Notes under the pieces: generated by a model
Databases searched by the model: none
The model's input: the letters and a program-made list of their open reading frames with translations, nothing else
What the model was told of the DNA's origin: nothing
Shown: positions 8,633 through 18,325 of the stretch, piece by piece
How the letters are laid out: each line of letters opens with the position of its first letter
How positions within the stretch are numbered: the stretch's first letter is position 1
Translations under genes and position numbers: made by a program
NCBI GenBank assembly: GCA_902599625.1
Contig: CACKGF010000001.1
Location: forward strand, 248,001 to 312,000
DNA: 64,000 nucleotides
Origin: an uncultured Pelagibacteraceae bacterium
GTDB lineage: Bacteria > Pseudomonadota > Alphaproteobacteria > Pelagibacterales > Pelagibacteraceae
Reading direction: 5' to 3'

Positions 8633-9414
8633 TGAAAAAAGGGAAGAAACTATATGAAGGTAAAGCAAAAGTTATTTTCGCTACTGACAATAAAGATTTT
8701 GTAATTCAGCATTTTAAAGATGACGCAACTGCTTTCAACAATCAAAAAAAAGCAAGAATTGAAGGTAAAGGTGTTCTTAATAATAGAATCTCTGAACATA
8801 TTTTAATGAATTTAGATCAAGTTGGAATAAAAAATCATTTAATCAAAAGACTAAATATGAGGGAGCAGCTTATTAAACATGTCGAAATTATTCCGATTGA
8901 GTTTATTGTAAGAAATATTGCAACTGGCTCTCTTACAAAAAGACTTGGGATAGAAGACGGTACTATTTTAGAAGATCCATTAATTGAATATTGTTTAAAA
9001 AATGATGAACTAGGAGATCCTCTTATATCTAAAGAACATATTTATACTTTTAAATGGGCAACTAAAAAAGAAATAGAAAAAATAGATAAACAACTACTAA
9101 GAATAAATGACTTCATGGTAGGAATGTTTAGAGGTGTTGGCATTAAACTTGTGGATTTTAAAGTTGAATTTGGAAGAATTAAAGATAACGGCAAAACAGA
9201 TATATTGCTAGCAGATGAAATAAGTCCAGACACATGTAGATTATGGGACAATAAGACTGATAAAAAATTAGATAAAGATAGATTTAGAAATAATCTTGGA
9301 AATTTAATTAATGCATATCAAGAAGTAGCAAAAAGATTAGGTATTCTTCATGAACAATCCAACATACAAGCTGTCAATTTTGAAAAACCAAAAGCGGTAA
9401 AAAACAAAAAATAA
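8632..9414 (+). CDS. purC: SAICAR synthetase (phosphoribosylaminoimidazole-succinocarboxamide synthase)
   Basis: This 260-residue enzyme joins CAIR and aspartate with ATP. The start KLYEGKAKVIFAT and the central IPIEFIVRNIATGSLTKR and ADEISPDTCRLWD segments are family signatures. It is about 20 residues longer than compact bacterial PurC, owing to a basic C-terminal tail after the conserved core. The ATG overlaps the purB stop by one base, and purS starts immediately after the stop codon. Confidence 0.97.
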   Translation: MKKGKKLYEGKAKVIFATDNKDFVIQHFKDDATAFNNQKKARIEGKGVLNNRISEHILMNLDQVGIKNHLIKRLNMREQLIKHVEIIPIEFIVRNIATGSLTKRLGIEDGTILEDPLIEYCLKNDELGDPLISKEHIYTFKWATKKEIEKIDKQLLRINDFMVGMFRGVGIKLVDFKVEFGRIKDNGKTDILLADEISPDTCRLWDNKTDKKLDKDRFRNNLGNLINAYQEVAKRLGILHEQSNIQAVNFEKPKAVKNKK

Positions 9415-9648
9415 ATGAAAGTAAAGGTAGTTGTTACTCTTAAATCTGGAGTTCTTGATCCTCAAGGTAAAGCAATACAACAAACATTAAATGGAATGGG
9501 CTTTTCAAATGTTAAAGATGTAAGGCAAGGAAAATATTTTGATATAGATATTGATGAAAGTGATGAACAAAAATCAAAACAATCTGCAGAAGAAATTTGC
9601 AAAAAACTTCTAGCCAATCAAGTCATTGAGGATTTTAAAATTATTTAA
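9415..9648 (+). CDS. purS: FGAM synthase subunit PurS
   Basis: A 77-residue protein with the PurS pattern: VVVTLKSGVLDPQGKAIQ at the start, GFSNVKDVRQGKYFDIDI in the middle. PurS dimerises and bridges PurL and PurQ in the three-part FGAM synthase, the arrangement used when PurL is the short form. That is consistent here, since purQ and the 729-residue purL follow directly. It begins one base after purC and overlaps purQ by one base. Confidence 0.95.
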   Translation: MKVKVVVTLKSGVLDPQGKAIQQTLNGMGFSNVKDVRQGKYFDIDIDESDEQKSKQSAEEICKKLLANQVIEDFKII

Positions 9649-10331
9649 TGAATTCATCGGTCATTATATTCCCAGGATCTAATTGTGATAGGGATATGGA
9701 TGTCGCTTTAAAAAAGTTTGGATTTAAGAATAAGATGGTGTGGCATGATGATGATAAATTACCCAAAAGTGATTTAATTGTTTTGCCAGGTGGATTTTCT
9801 TATGGGGACTATCTGAGATGTGGAAGTATAGCTGGAAAATCTAAAATTATTCAATCAGTTATAGATTATGCAAAATCTGGTGGTTTAGTTTTAGGAATTT
9901 GCAATGGATTTCAAATCTTAACAGAAACTGGTCTACTAAAAGGGGTTCTTCAACAAAATAAAAATATTGAATTTATTTGTAAAAATGTATTTGTCAAAAT
10001 TAATAATAGCGAAAACAAATTTTTTGAAAATATAGATAGAGATATTTTAGAACTTCACATAGCTCATAATGAAGGTAACTATTTTTGTAGTGAAGACGAA
10101 TTAAAGTCGTTAGAAGATAACAATCAAATTGCAGCCTACTATTGTAGCTCTGATGGAAAAGTAGATGATAGATCAAATCCAAACGGTGCAATAAAAAATA
10201 TTGCTGGAATATTTAATGAAAAGAAAAATATCCTAGGAATGATGCCTCACCCAGAGCGAATGATAGATCAAAGTTTATCTGGTGAAGATGGCTCAATATT
10301 TTTTGAAAATTTATTAAAGAATTTGAAATAA
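9648..10331 (+). CDS. purQ: FGAM synthase glutaminase subunit PurQ
   Basis: A 227-residue class I glutamine amidotransferase that supplies ammonia to PurL. It opens with [13 protein letters not shown], has the nucleophile elbow [10 protein letters not shown] with catalytic Cys near residue 85, and ends with MMPHPERM, which gives the catalytic His and Glu. Size is normal. It overlaps purS and purL by one base each, so the three subunits are presumably translated in a fixed ratio. Confidence 0.96.
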   Translation: MNSSVIIFPGSNCDRDMDVALKKFGFKNKMVWHDDDKLPKSDLIVLPGGFSYGDYLRCGSIAGKSKIIQSVIDYAKSGGLVLGICNGFQILTETGLLKGVLQQNKNIEFICKNVFVKINNSENKFFENIDRDILELHIAHNEGNYFCSEDELKSLEDNNQIAAYYCSSDGKVDDRSNPNGAIKNIAGIFNEKKNILGMMPHPERMIDQSLSGEDGSIFFENLLKNLK

Positions 10332-12520
10332 TGGAAGTAAATGAAAAAATTGCAGTAGATCACGGTTTAAAGCTCGATGAATACAAGAAAATTTGTGATT
10401 TGTTAAAGCGTGTTCCAAATTTAACAGAACTTGGAATTTTTTCAGCAATGTGGAATGAGCATTGCTCCTATAAGTCTTCAAGATTACATTTAAAAAAATT
10501 AAACACTAAGGGTAAAAAAGTAATTCAAGGTCCAGGTGAAAATGCTGGCGTAATTGATATAGGGGATGACGATGCAATAGTTTTTAAAATTGAAAGTCAT
10601 AACCATCCCTCATTTATAGAACCATACCAAGGTGCAGCAACAGGTGTTGGTGGAATAATGAGAGATGTTTTTACAATGGGTGCGAGACCAATTGCAAACT
10701 TAAATTCAATTCATTTTGGCTCCACACAACATAAAAAAACTAAAAATTTGTTGAGGGGGGTTGTCAAAGGAATTGGGGGTTATGGAAATTGTATTGGTGT
10801 CCCAACTATAGCTGGTCAAACTTGTTTTGATCAGTCTTATAATGGAAATATTTTAGTAAATGCAATGACATTGGGTTTAGTAAATAAAAACAAAATTTTC
10901 TATTCAAAAGCTGCAGGGATAAACAAACCAGTTATTTATGTTGGGTCAAAAACTGGAAGAGATGGTATTCACGGTGCAAGCATGGCCTCAGCAATATTTG
11001 ATGACAAAATAGAGGAAAAAAAACCAACCGTTCAAGTTGGAGATCCTTTTACTGAAAAACTTCTTTTAGAAGCTTGCTTAGAATTAATGTCTGACAAATC
11101 TATTATTGCAATTCAAGATATGGGTGCTGCAGGATTGACTTCCTCAAGTATTGAAATGGCGTCAAAAGGAAATTTAGGAATTGAATTACATTTAGATAAA
11201 GTGCCATGTCGAGAAGAAAAGATGACACCTTATGAAATTATGTTGTCTGAAAGCCAAGAGAGAATGTTGATAGTTTTAGAAAATGGGAAGGAAGATAGTG
11301 CAAAAAAAATATTTGATAAATGGAACCTAGATTTTGCAGTAATAGGAAAAACAACTAATTCCAAAAATATCGAGCTTTATTTTAAAAAAGAAAAAGTAGC
11401 AAATGTACCGATTAAATTTTTAGCAAATGAAGCTCCTATGTATGATAGACCTTGGAAAAAAACTAAACTTCCTCAAAAGATAAAATTTTCAAATAATGAT
11501 TTTAAAAAATTAAAATTTAATGATGTGATAAAAAAAATTATTTCTAATCCAAATATTTGTTCAAAGCAATGGATATGGGAACAATATGATCACACTGTAA
11601 TGGGTGATACAATTCAAAAACCTGGTGGTGATGCAGGTGTTGTTAGAGTACATGGTACTAAAAAAGCGGTAGCCTCGTCAGTTGATTCATCTGCTTCATA
11701 TTGTTATGCGCATCCATTTACAGGAGGAAAGCAAGTAGTTTGTGAAGCATGGAGAAATTTAGTTTCAGTTGGTGCTGAACCAATAGCAATAACAAATTGT
11801 TTAAACTTTGGAAATCCGGAGAAAAAAGAAAATATGGGGGAATTTGTTGAATGTATAGATGGAATTAATGAAGCAAGTAAGTATCTAAATTTCCCTGTTG
11901 TTTCAGGAAATGTATCTTTTTATAACGAAACGAAAGATAAAGGTATCAAACCTACTCCAACAATTGGGGGCGTTGGGTTAATAAAAGATTATAAAAACTT
12001 AATGAGTATGAATTTTAAATCTATAGGAAATTTAGTTTTGGTTATTGGAAAAACAGAGGGCATTTTAGATCAAAGCATCTTTGCCAAAGTAATTTTAGAT
12101 GAAAGAAAAGGACCACCGCCTGAAATAAATTTATTTAATGAAAAAAATAATGGTGAAACGGCTCTTAAACTTATCAAAGAAAAGTTAGCGTTATCAGTCC
12201 ACGATGTATCTCTTGGTGGAATAATGATTGGTGCCTTAAAGATGTGTATAGCGGGCAGTAAGGGAATTAAATTTAACAAGTTCAAGGACTTAATAAATAT
12301 TTATCAATATTTTTTTGCAGAAGATCAAGGAAGATATATTATTGAGGTAGATAAAAATAATCTGAAAAAAGTAGAGAGTATTTTAAAGAAAAGCTCTGTA
12401 CACTTTGATTTACTGGGAGAAATAACCGATAAGGAGATTATCATAAATGATGAGCTAACTTTTACAGTAGACAAGGTGACAGAATTTTATAAAGGTTGGT
12501 TGTATAAATACATGAGTTAA
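10331..12520 (+). CDS. purL: FGAM synthase large subunit (small-form PurL)
   Basis: A 729-residue ATP-dependent amidotransferase subunit converting FGAR to FGAM. It contains [16 protein letters not shown] near residue 35, the nucleotide/substrate segment [21 protein letters not shown] near 86, a second-half repeat with [15 protein letters not shown] near 415, and [10 protein letters not shown] near 620. The length and lack of a C-terminal amidotransferase domain mark the PurS/PurQ-dependent form, matching its neighbours. Next comes bolA, two bases after the stop. Confidence 0.97.
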   Translation: MEVNEKIAVDHGLKLDEYKKICDLLKRVPNLTELGIFSAMWNEHCSYKSSRLHLKKLNTKGKKVIQGPGENAGVIDIGDDDAIVFKIESHNHPSFIEPYQGAATGVGGIMRDVFTMGARPIANLNSIHFGSTQHKKTKNLLRGVVKGIGGYGNCIGVPTIAGQTCFDQSYNGNILVNAMTLGLVNKNKIFYSKAAGINKPVIYVGSKTGRDGIHGASMASAIFDDKIEEKKPTVQVGDPFTEKLLLEACLELMSDKSIIAIQDMGAAGLTSSSIEMASKGNLGIELHLDKVPCREEKMTPYEIMLSESQERMLIVLENGKEDSAKKIFDKWNLDFAVIGKTTNSKNIELYFKKEKVANVPIKFLANEAPMYDRPWKKTKLPQKIKFSNNDFKKLKFNDVIKKIISNPNICSKQWIWEQYDHTVMGDTIQKPGGDAGVVRVHGTKKAVASSVDSSASYCYAHPFTGGKQVVCEAWRNLVSVGAEPIAITNCLNFGNPEKKENMGEFVECIDGINEASKYLNFPVVSGNVSFYNETKDKGIKPTPTIGGVGLIKDYKNLMSMNFKSIGNLVLVIGKTEGILDQSIFAKVILDERKGPPPEINLFNEKNNGETALKLIKEKLALSVHDVSLGGIMIGALKMCIAGSKGIKFNKFKDLINIYQYFFAEDQGRYIIEVDKNNLKKVESILKKSSVHFDLLGEITDKEIIINDELTFTVDKVTEFYKGWLYKYMS

Positions 12521-12522
12521 TT

Positions 12523-12753
12523 ATGGCGATGGATTTAAAAGAAATTGAAAAAATGATTAAGGAAGCTCTACCAGATGCATCCATTGATATACAAGACTTA
12601 GCTGGTGATGGGAATCACTATTCCGCCACAGTGACTTCTTCTCAATTTAAAGGTAAAAATAAAGTACAACAACATAAAATGGTGTATGATGCTCTAAAAG
12701 GAAAAATGGGAAACGAACTTCACGCTCTAGCACTTAAGACAAAGGAAAATTAA
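12523..12753 (+). CDS. bolA: BolA-family protein
   Basis: A 76-residue protein with the BolA fold pattern: acidic N-terminus, VTSSQFKGKNKVQQHKMVYDAL with the conserved F-x-G-x-x-x-V-x-x-H, and HALALKTKE at the end. BolA proteins bind a [2Fe-2S] cluster together with a CGFS monothiol glutaredoxin. The adjacent gene encodes one, sharing a base at the stop/start. The pair most likely acts in Fe-S cluster trafficking or iron sensing. No Fe-binding Cys beyond the BolA His is seen. Confidence 0.9.
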   Translation: MAMDLKEIEKMIKEALPDASIDIQDLAGDGNHYSATVTSSQFKGKNKVQQHKMVYDALKGKMGNELHALALKTKEN

Positions 12754-13085
12754 TGGATCAACAAGTAAAAGAACAAATAGAAAATTCAATAAACAACAAT
12801 GATGTTTGTTTATTCATGAAAGGAAGTCCAGAAGCTCCGCAATGTGGTTTCTCATTGGCTGTCTCTAACATCTTAAAAATTTTGGAAGTCAAATATCAAA
12901 GCGTTGATGTATTAAAAGATCAAAAAATTCGTGAAGGTATAAAAATATATAGTGACTGGCCAACAATTCCTCAACTTTATATAAAAAAAGAATTCATCGG
13001 TGGATGTGATATCATTAAAGAAATGTTTGAAAACGGTGAGCTTAAAAAAGTTTTTGACGAAAAAGGTATAGGATACAAAAAATAA
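12753..13085 (+). CDS. grxD: Monothiol glutaredoxin (Grx4/GrxD type)
   Basis: A 110-residue glutaredoxin with the monothiol active site CGFS at residues 31-34, preceded by LFMKGSPEAPQ. Further GSH-contact segments are WPTIPQLYI near 70 and FIGGCDI near 83. This class carries a glutathione-ligated [2Fe-2S] cluster and forms heterocomplexes with BolA, whose gene is directly upstream. It ends the forward run and faces rpsD with only two bases between stop codons. Confidence 0.94.
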   Translation: MDQQVKEQIENSINNNDVCLFMKGSPEAPQCGFSLAVSNILKILEVKYQSVDVLKDQKIREGIKIYSDWPTIPQLYIKKEFIGGCDIIKEMFENGELKKVFDEKGIGYKK

Positions 13086-13087
13086 TA

Positions 13088-13705
13088 TTATCTAGAGTAA
13101 TATTCTATTACTAAGTTTGGCTCCATAACAACAGGATAAGGAACTTCTTCAAACTTTGGTGTTCTCACAAATTTAATTGTTCTTTTCTTTTCATCTACTT
13201 GCAGATATTCAGGAATATCTCTTTCTTTGTTAGCTAACGCTATATCAATGATAGCTAATTGTTTTGATTTATCTTTAATCTCGATAGTGTCTTCTTCACT
13301 TAAAAGGTAGCTTGATATGTTTACTTTTTTACCATTTACTTTTACATGTCCATGATTAATAAACTGTCTTGATGAAAAAATGGTACTAGAAAATTTTGCT
13401 CTGTAAATAACTGAGTCTAATCTTCTTTCTAATAGACCTATCAAATTTTCTGCTGTGTCCCCTTTTTTCATAATAGCTTTTCGATAAACGTTTCTGAATT
13501 GTCTCTCATTAATGTTTCCATAATATGATTTTAATTTTTGCTTAGCTTGAAGTTGAGTTCCGTAGTCTGATAGTTTTGCATTTTTAGATTGTCCGTGTTG
13601 TCCTGGAGGGTATGCTCTCTTATTGAAAGGGCTTTTTGGTCTTCCCCAAAGGTTAACCTTTAGTCTTCTATCAATTTTATGTTTAGAATTTAATCTTTTT
13701 GTCAT
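13088..13705 (-). CDS. rpsD: 30S ribosomal protein S4
   Basis: A 205-residue primary 16S-binding protein. Features are the basic N-terminus with [20 protein letters not shown], then AYPPGQHGQ, and the S4 RNA-binding domain containing [12 protein letters not shown] and [16 protein letters not shown]. There is no N-terminal Cys zinc cluster, as in many alphaproteobacteria. It stands alone rather than in the alpha operon, which is also usual for this class. A strong promoter lies just upstream at 13718-13745. Confidence 0.97.
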   Translation of the reverse strand: MTKRLNSKHKIDRRLKVNLWGRPKSPFNKRAYPPGQHGQSKNAKLSDYGTQLQAKQKLKSYYGNINERQFRNVYRKAIMKKGDTAENLIGLLERRLDSVIYRAKFSSTIFSSRQFINHGHVKVNGKKVNISSYLLSEEDTIEIKDKSKQLAIIDIALANKERDIPEYLQVDEKKRTIKFVRTPKFEEVPYPVVMEPNLVIEYYSR

Positions 13706-13717
13706 TTAGTGAAATGG

Positions 13718-13745
13718 GTTATAAACTTAACATCTTATTTGTCAA
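13718..13745 (-). promoter_or_regulatory. Sigma-70-type promoter of rpsD
   Basis: On the reverse strand a perfect -35 hexamer TTGACA (13745-13740) is followed after 16 bases by TATAAC (13723-13718). The -10 element ends 12 bases before the rpsD ATG, so the leader would be only a few nucleotides long. It is the best-looking housekeeping promoter in the window, as expected for a ribosomal protein gene. Confidence 0.75.
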
Positions 13746-14459
13746 TCAACGTTTTTTTCCTAAACTTGCAAATACACTTGATAAAATACGTGTTTCTTTA
13801 TCTGAAAGTTCCATTCTGTAAAAAATGTTTCTTAAATTTTCTAGCATTATAGGTTTTTTTTCTTTGTGTTTAAAAAAATTAATTTCATTTAGATTGTTTA
13901 GGCATAAATTTATCATCGCTTGAATTTCCTTTTTAGATGCTTTCTTAACCTTTTTTGACTTTTTAAATTGACTAGATTTGGAATTTAATAAACTTGAGAT
14001 GAATTGCGCAATAATTATTAAACTATGGGATAGATTTAAAGATTTAAAATTTATGTTTGTAGGTATTTGTAAAGTGTAATTTGCATAACTAACTTCTTTA
14101 TTTGATAAACCTGATGCTTCTGAACCAAATAAAAACCCAATTTTTTTACTAAAATCTATTTTTTTTAAACCCTCAAGATTAATATGTTTTACATTTTTGT
14201 TTCTAAATCTTGCAGATGTAGCGATTAATATATCGATATCTCCTAATGAACTTTCTAAGTTATTAAATACTTTACTTTTTTTTATGATATCTTTTGCTCC
14301 AACGGATGTCGCTAATATCTTATCGTTAGGAAAAATAGGTTTTGGATCAATTAGATAGAGCTTTTGGAAATCAAAATTCTTTATTGCTCTTGCGCATGCG
14401 CCAATGTTCTCAGATAACTGAGGTTTGTGTAAAATAAATGTAACTTTACTTTTGTTCAT
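13746..14459 (-). CDS. trmJ: TrmJ-like SPOUT tRNA 2'-O-methyltransferase
   Basis: A 237-residue protein with the three SpoU/TrmH knot motifs: NIGACARAIKNF near residue 18 (motif 1), FLFGSEASGLSNKE near 110 (motif 2), and LNLSHSLIIIAQFI near 140 (motif 3). The order and the 70-residue helical C-terminal tail match TrmJ, which methylates the ribose at position 32 of tRNA anticodon loops. Position specificity is inferred from the family. It lies immediately downstream of the DUF1989 gene on the same strand. Confidence 0.88.
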   Translation of the reverse strand: MNKSKVTFILHKPQLSENIGACARAIKNFDFQKLYLIDPKPIFPNDKILATSVGAKDIIKKSKVFNNLESSLGDIDILIATSARFRNKNVKHINLEGLKKIDFSKKIGFLFGSEASGLSNKEVSYANYTLQIPTNINFKSLNLSHSLIIIAQFISSLLNSKSSQFKKSKKVKKASKKEIQAMINLCLNNLNEINFFKHKEKKPIMLENLRNIFYRMELSDKETRILSSVFASLGKKR

Positions 14460-15320
14460 TTATTTGATGCCATGATTTCTATTGTAGTTAGATAATGTTG
14501 AAGGATTAATTCCTTTAAGATATTTTTGATCAACATCCCATATAGAAACCTTTAACGGGTAACATTTTGCAACATCAGATGAATGTTCTGATCCACAGTC
14601 TCCACCCGGACAAGCAGATAAAGCCCCTAATAAATCTGTTTCAGCAAAAAATTCCAAATAATCACCGGGTCTTACTGGGCTTGATTTCATAAAGTATTGT
14701 TTTGTATCATTTGTAAAGCCAGTGAGCATAAATACATTTAATACATCGTGCACAATTTTTTCTGCATCATCTAATTTAATATCTTTTTCTTTTACTAAAG
14801 CTCTAGTTAAATTTGAGTGACAACAATAATGATAATCATTGTTTGATGTTAGCTTATACGTGTAAGGATCACATCTAGTACCTATGACGTCGTGGACCGA
14901 GCCCCCATCTTTGTCATAACCATACCAATCTAATGTATCCCATGTAATTGTAGCTAATGATCTTAAATATGGGAAACTACTAAACATTTTATCTCCAACC
15001 GAAATATGTGTCCCGTAGAGAGCTCTAGTTTTTCCAGAATAAAACTTTTCCTCTAAATTATTAGCTTGAAATAAATTTAAATCTCCAACTTGTGGTCCTT
15101 CAATACTTTCTATTCTAAAAAAATTACCTGATTTAACATTAAAAGTTTTAGCATCTCTTGGTGGAATTAAAACTTCATCGACTTGTTTGATGTGTTTTCT
15201 CGCTTCATGTAATATTTCAAGATTGTTATTTATGCTTTCATTTGGGTAACAAACGACGGGATCTGCTCCTACTCTACTTTCGATATCAATAGGTTTCTTA
15301 GAGAACTTCTTGATTTTCAT
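14460..15320 (-). CDS. DUF1989 (urea-carboxylase-associated / carboxyguanidine-deiminase-like) protein
   Basis: A 286-residue soluble protein with the DUF1989 landmarks VLIPPRDAKTFNVKSGNFFRI, YHYCCHSNLTRAL, FMLTGF, and PGDYLEFFAETDLLGALSACPGGD. Conserved Cys and His residues suggest a metal centre. In other bacteria DUF1989 proteins accompany urea or guanidine carboxylases and include the carboxyguanidine deiminase subunits. Here it is a single copy without any carboxylase nearby, abutting cimA and trmJ, so the substrate is open. Family membership is clear, function is not. Confidence 0.75.
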   Translation of the reverse strand: MKIKKFSKKPIDIESRVGADPVVCYPNESINNNLEILHEARKHIKQVDEVLIPPRDAKTFNVKSGNFFRIESIEGPQVGDLNLFQANNLEEKFYSGKTRALYGTHISVGDKMFSSFPYLRSLATITWDTLDWYGYDKDGGSVHDVIGTRCDPYTYKLTSNNDYHYCCHSNLTRALVKEKDIKLDDAEKIVHDVLNVFMLTGFTNDTKQYFMKSSPVRPGDYLEFFAETDLLGALSACPGGDCGSEHSSDVAKCYPLKVSIWDVDQKYLKGINPSTLSNYNRNHGIK

Positions 15321-16922
15321 TTATTTACTTGCAGGAGCTTTATCCTTAAATAATTTGAAATCTAAACTATCGATTAGAGCTTTAAATGAAGCATCAATTA
15401 TGTTTGGCGACACTCCTATAGTAAACCAATTTTTTCCTTGAGAGTCAGTACTTTCAATCGATACTCTCGTGGTAGCTTCAGTTCCTGTATTTAAAATTCT
15501 AACTTTGTAATCAACGAGTTTTAAATCTTTTAAATATTCAGAATATTTTTCTAACTTAGTGACATTTTTTCTTATAGCGTTGTCTAAAGCGTGAACAGGT
15601 CCATTACCCTCACCTTCACAGACTATTTGTTCACCGTCTACTTCCAGTTTTGCTTTTGCTCTTGAAATTATTTTATCCTGACTGTTTTTTGAAACTGAAA
15701 CGTCATATTCTTTAATTGAGATATATCTTGGAATTTCTCCCATTACTCTTCTAGCAAGTAACTCAAATGATGCATCAGCCCCATCATAACTGTAACCTAT
15801 GAACTCTCTATCTTTTACTTCTTCCAAAAGTTTTTTAACTTTTGGATCGTTTTCTTCGATTTCTATTCCAATTGTTTTAAGCCTAGATAAAATATTTGAT
15901 TTACCTGATTGATCAGAAACAACTATATTTCTGTTGTTACCAACATCCTCTGGATTTATATGCTCATAAGTTTTAGGATCTTTTTGAACTGCAGACACAT
16001 GTAAACCACCTTTATGTGAAAATGCTGCAGCACCCACATAGGGTAAATGTTTATTAGGTTTTCTATTTAATATCTCATCAAGTAACCTTGAACATTGAGT
16101 AATGTGTTTGATGTTTTTTTCTTTAATATTTATTTCAAATTTGTCTGATAATTCTTTTTTTAGATGAAAAGTTGGAATAATTGACATTAGGTTAGCATTA
16201 CCACATCTTTCACCTAAACCATTTATAGTACCTTGTATTTGTCTTGCTCCTGATAAAACGGCTGCAATTGAATTTGCAACTGCGTTACCAGTATCATTAT
16301 GTGCGTGAATACCTAAGTTTTCACCAGGAATATGTTCTGAAACTTCTTTAACTATTTTTGTAACTTCATGAGGAAGTGTTCCTCCATTAGTATCACAAAG
16401 AACTATCCATTTAGCACCGTTATCGTATGCAGCTTTAACGCAAGCTAAAGCATACTTTGGATTTGCTTTATAGCCATCAAAGAAGTGTTCTGCATCAAAC
16501 ATGAACTCTTTGTTGTTTTTTACAAAATGTTTTGTTGTGTCTTTAATGTTTTCTAAATTTTCCTCATTAGTTATTCCTAATGCAACATCAACATGAAAAT
16601 CCCAAGACTTTCCTACTAAACAAACAGATTTGGTATTTGAGTTTAAAATCGCTGACAAACCCGGATCATTTTCTGCACTTCGTCCAGCTTTCTTTGTCAT
16701 TCCAAAAGCAGTGAAGGTGGAGTTTTTTAAATCCAAACCCTTTTGAAAAAATTCTGTATCAGACGGATTAGCCCCTGGCCAACCTCCCTCTATATAATCT
16801 ACACCAAGATCATCTAATGCATGCGCAATCTTTGTTTTTTCATCAATTGAAAAATGTACACCTTGGGTTTGGGCTCCATCTCTCAATGTAGTATCAAATA
16901 TGTATAATCGTTCTTTACTCAT
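15321..16922 (-). CDS. cimA: (R)-citramalate synthase
   Basis: This 533-residue enzyme condenses acetyl-CoA and pyruvate to citramalate, feeding isoleucine via 2-oxobutyrate. The N-terminal DRE-TIM barrel shows FDTTLRDGAQTQGVHFS, IHAHNDTGNAVANS with the metal His pair, and INGLGERCGNANL. The C-terminal part from about residue 400 is a LeuA-type regulatory domain. I start it at ATG 16922, which forms an ATGA overlap with the cysS stop, not four codons earlier. The TTLRDGAQT variant separates it from isopropylmalate and homocitrate synthases. Confidence 0.93.
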   Translation of the reverse strand: MSKERLYIFDTTLRDGAQTQGVHFSIDEKTKIAHALDDLGVDYIEGGWPGANPSDTEFFQKGLDLKNSTFTAFGMTKKAGRSAENDPGLSAILNSNTKSVCLVGKSWDFHVDVALGITNEENLENIKDTTKHFVKNNKEFMFDAEHFFDGYKANPKYALACVKAAYDNGAKWIVLCDTNGGTLPHEVTKIVKEVSEHIPGENLGIHAHNDTGNAVANSIAAVLSGARQIQGTINGLGERCGNANLMSIIPTFHLKKELSDKFEINIKEKNIKHITQCSRLLDEILNRKPNKHLPYVGAAAFSHKGGLHVSAVQKDPKTYEHINPEDVGNNRNIVVSDQSGKSNILSRLKTIGIEIEENDPKVKKLLEEVKDREFIGYSYDGADASFELLARRVMGEIPRYISIKEYDVSVSKNSQDKIISRAKAKLEVDGEQIVCEGEGNGPVHALDNAIRKNVTKLEKYSEYLKDLKLVDYKVRILNTGTEATTRVSIESTDSQGKNWFTIGVSPNIIDASFKALIDSLDFKLFKDKAPASK

Positions 16923-18280
16923 TTTATTTTCCAAGTTGTTTTATCATCTTTATCTTCAATTAAAATACCTTTGTCTAAAAGTTCGTTTCTAATTTTATCA
17001 GCTAATTGGTAATTTTTGTTGTCTCTAGCTGTGTTCCTATCTTTTATCTTTTGCAAAATCTCTTCCTCTGAAATTTCTAAAATATTTTTTTTAAACTCTT
17101 GCCACTTTGATTTTGGCTCAGTTAACAGACCAATAAAATTACATGCTGTTGTAAAAATTTCTTTGTCTTTGTCAGATCCTTTGGTAGCTTTATCATATAA
17201 TTTATGAATGTTACTAATATATCCAGGAGTATTTAAATCATCATAAAGAGGAATTAAATCATCATCTGGGATTAATACTTTGCCCTCTGGTTTTTTTTGG
17301 CACTCGTACCATTTATCTAAAGTTTTTTTTGATTGTGTTAATAAATCATTACTCCAATCCATTGCTTGTTTGTAGTGAGTTGAAATTAAAGCTAATCTTA
17401 AAACTTGGCCATTATATTTCTGATAGAAATCTTTTATTTTAAAAATGTTCCCTTGAGACTTTGCCATTTTCTCATTTGCTATCGTAATGAATCCATTATG
17501 TATCCAATAATTTGAAAAAGATTTATTATTATTAGCACACCTTGATTGAGCAATTTCATTTTCGTGATGAGGAAATATTAAATCCCTTCCTCCACCATGA
17601 ATGTCAAAAATATCACCAAGATATTTTTTTGACATAGCAGAACACTCTAAATGCCAACCCGGTCTTCCTTTGCCCCAAGGCGAGTCCCAACTTGGCTCAT
17701 CTTTATTAGATGGCTTCCACAATACAAAATCTTCTGGATTTTTTTTATTTTCTGATACTTCAACCCTAGCTCCTGCTTTTAATTCATCTATATTTTTATT
17801 TGATAATTTTCCATAATCTTTAAAACTAGAAACATCGAAATAAACATGAGAATTATTTTCGTAAGCATTTTTATTTTTAAGAAGAACTTTGATCATTTCT
17901 ACCATTAAAGAAATATTCTCAGTTGCCTTGGGCTCAAAAGATGGTTTTTCACAATTTAGATAATCACAATCATTGTGAAAACTATTTGTGATATTTTTTG
18001 TTAAAACATCAATTGATATTTTTTTTTGTTTTGCACTTTCAATAATTTTATCGTCTATATCAGTTATGTTTCGAACATAAGTAACTGATTTATTTCCATA
18101 TTTACATTTTAAAACTTTGAACAGAATATCAAATACTACTAAGGGTCTTGCATTGCCTATATGAGGATCATCATAAACTGTTGGTCCACATACATACATT
18201 TTTACTTTCGTGGGATCTAACGGTTTAAATATTTCTTTTTTACCACCAAGACTATTAGTTAAATATATATCTTTGTTCAT
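16919..18280 (-). CDS. cysS: Cysteinyl-tRNA synthetase
   Basis: A 453-residue class I synthetase charging tRNA-Cys. It shows YVCGPTVYDDPHIGNARP, with the zinc Cys and the HIGH motif as HIGN, then GWHLECSAM and FPHHENEIAQS with further zinc ligands, and KMAKSQGN as the KMSKS loop. A short DALR-like C-terminus follows. Its stop overlaps the cimA start by four bases (ATGA), linking the two translationally. Confidence 0.96.
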   Translation of the reverse strand: MNKDIYLTNSLGGKKEIFKPLDPTKVKMYVCGPTVYDDPHIGNARPLVVFDILFKVLKCKYGNKSVTYVRNITDIDDKIIESAKQKKISIDVLTKNITNSFHNDCDYLNCEKPSFEPKATENISLMVEMIKVLLKNKNAYENNSHVYFDVSSFKDYGKLSNKNIDELKAGARVEVSENKKNPEDFVLWKPSNKDEPSWDSPWGKGRPGWHLECSAMSKKYLGDIFDIHGGGRDLIFPHHENEIAQSRCANNNKSFSNYWIHNGFITIANEKMAKSQGNIFKIKDFYQKYNGQVLRLALISTHYKQAMDWSNDLLTQSKKTLDKWYECQKKPEGKVLIPDDDLIPLYDDLNTPGYISNIHKLYDKATKGSDKDKEIFTTACNFIGLLTEPKSKWQEFKKNILEISEEEILQKIKDRNTARDNKNYQLADKIRNELLDKGILIEDKDDKTTWKIK

Positions 18281-18325
18281 TATATTAGGAATATACCTTT
18301 AATTTAGATTTGTGAATCTATTTGA

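Noticed and set aside
17601-17816. Forward open frame inside cysS
   Set aside because: It is antisense to a full-length synthetase with all motifs. The same reasoning removes the other short frames nested in real genes.
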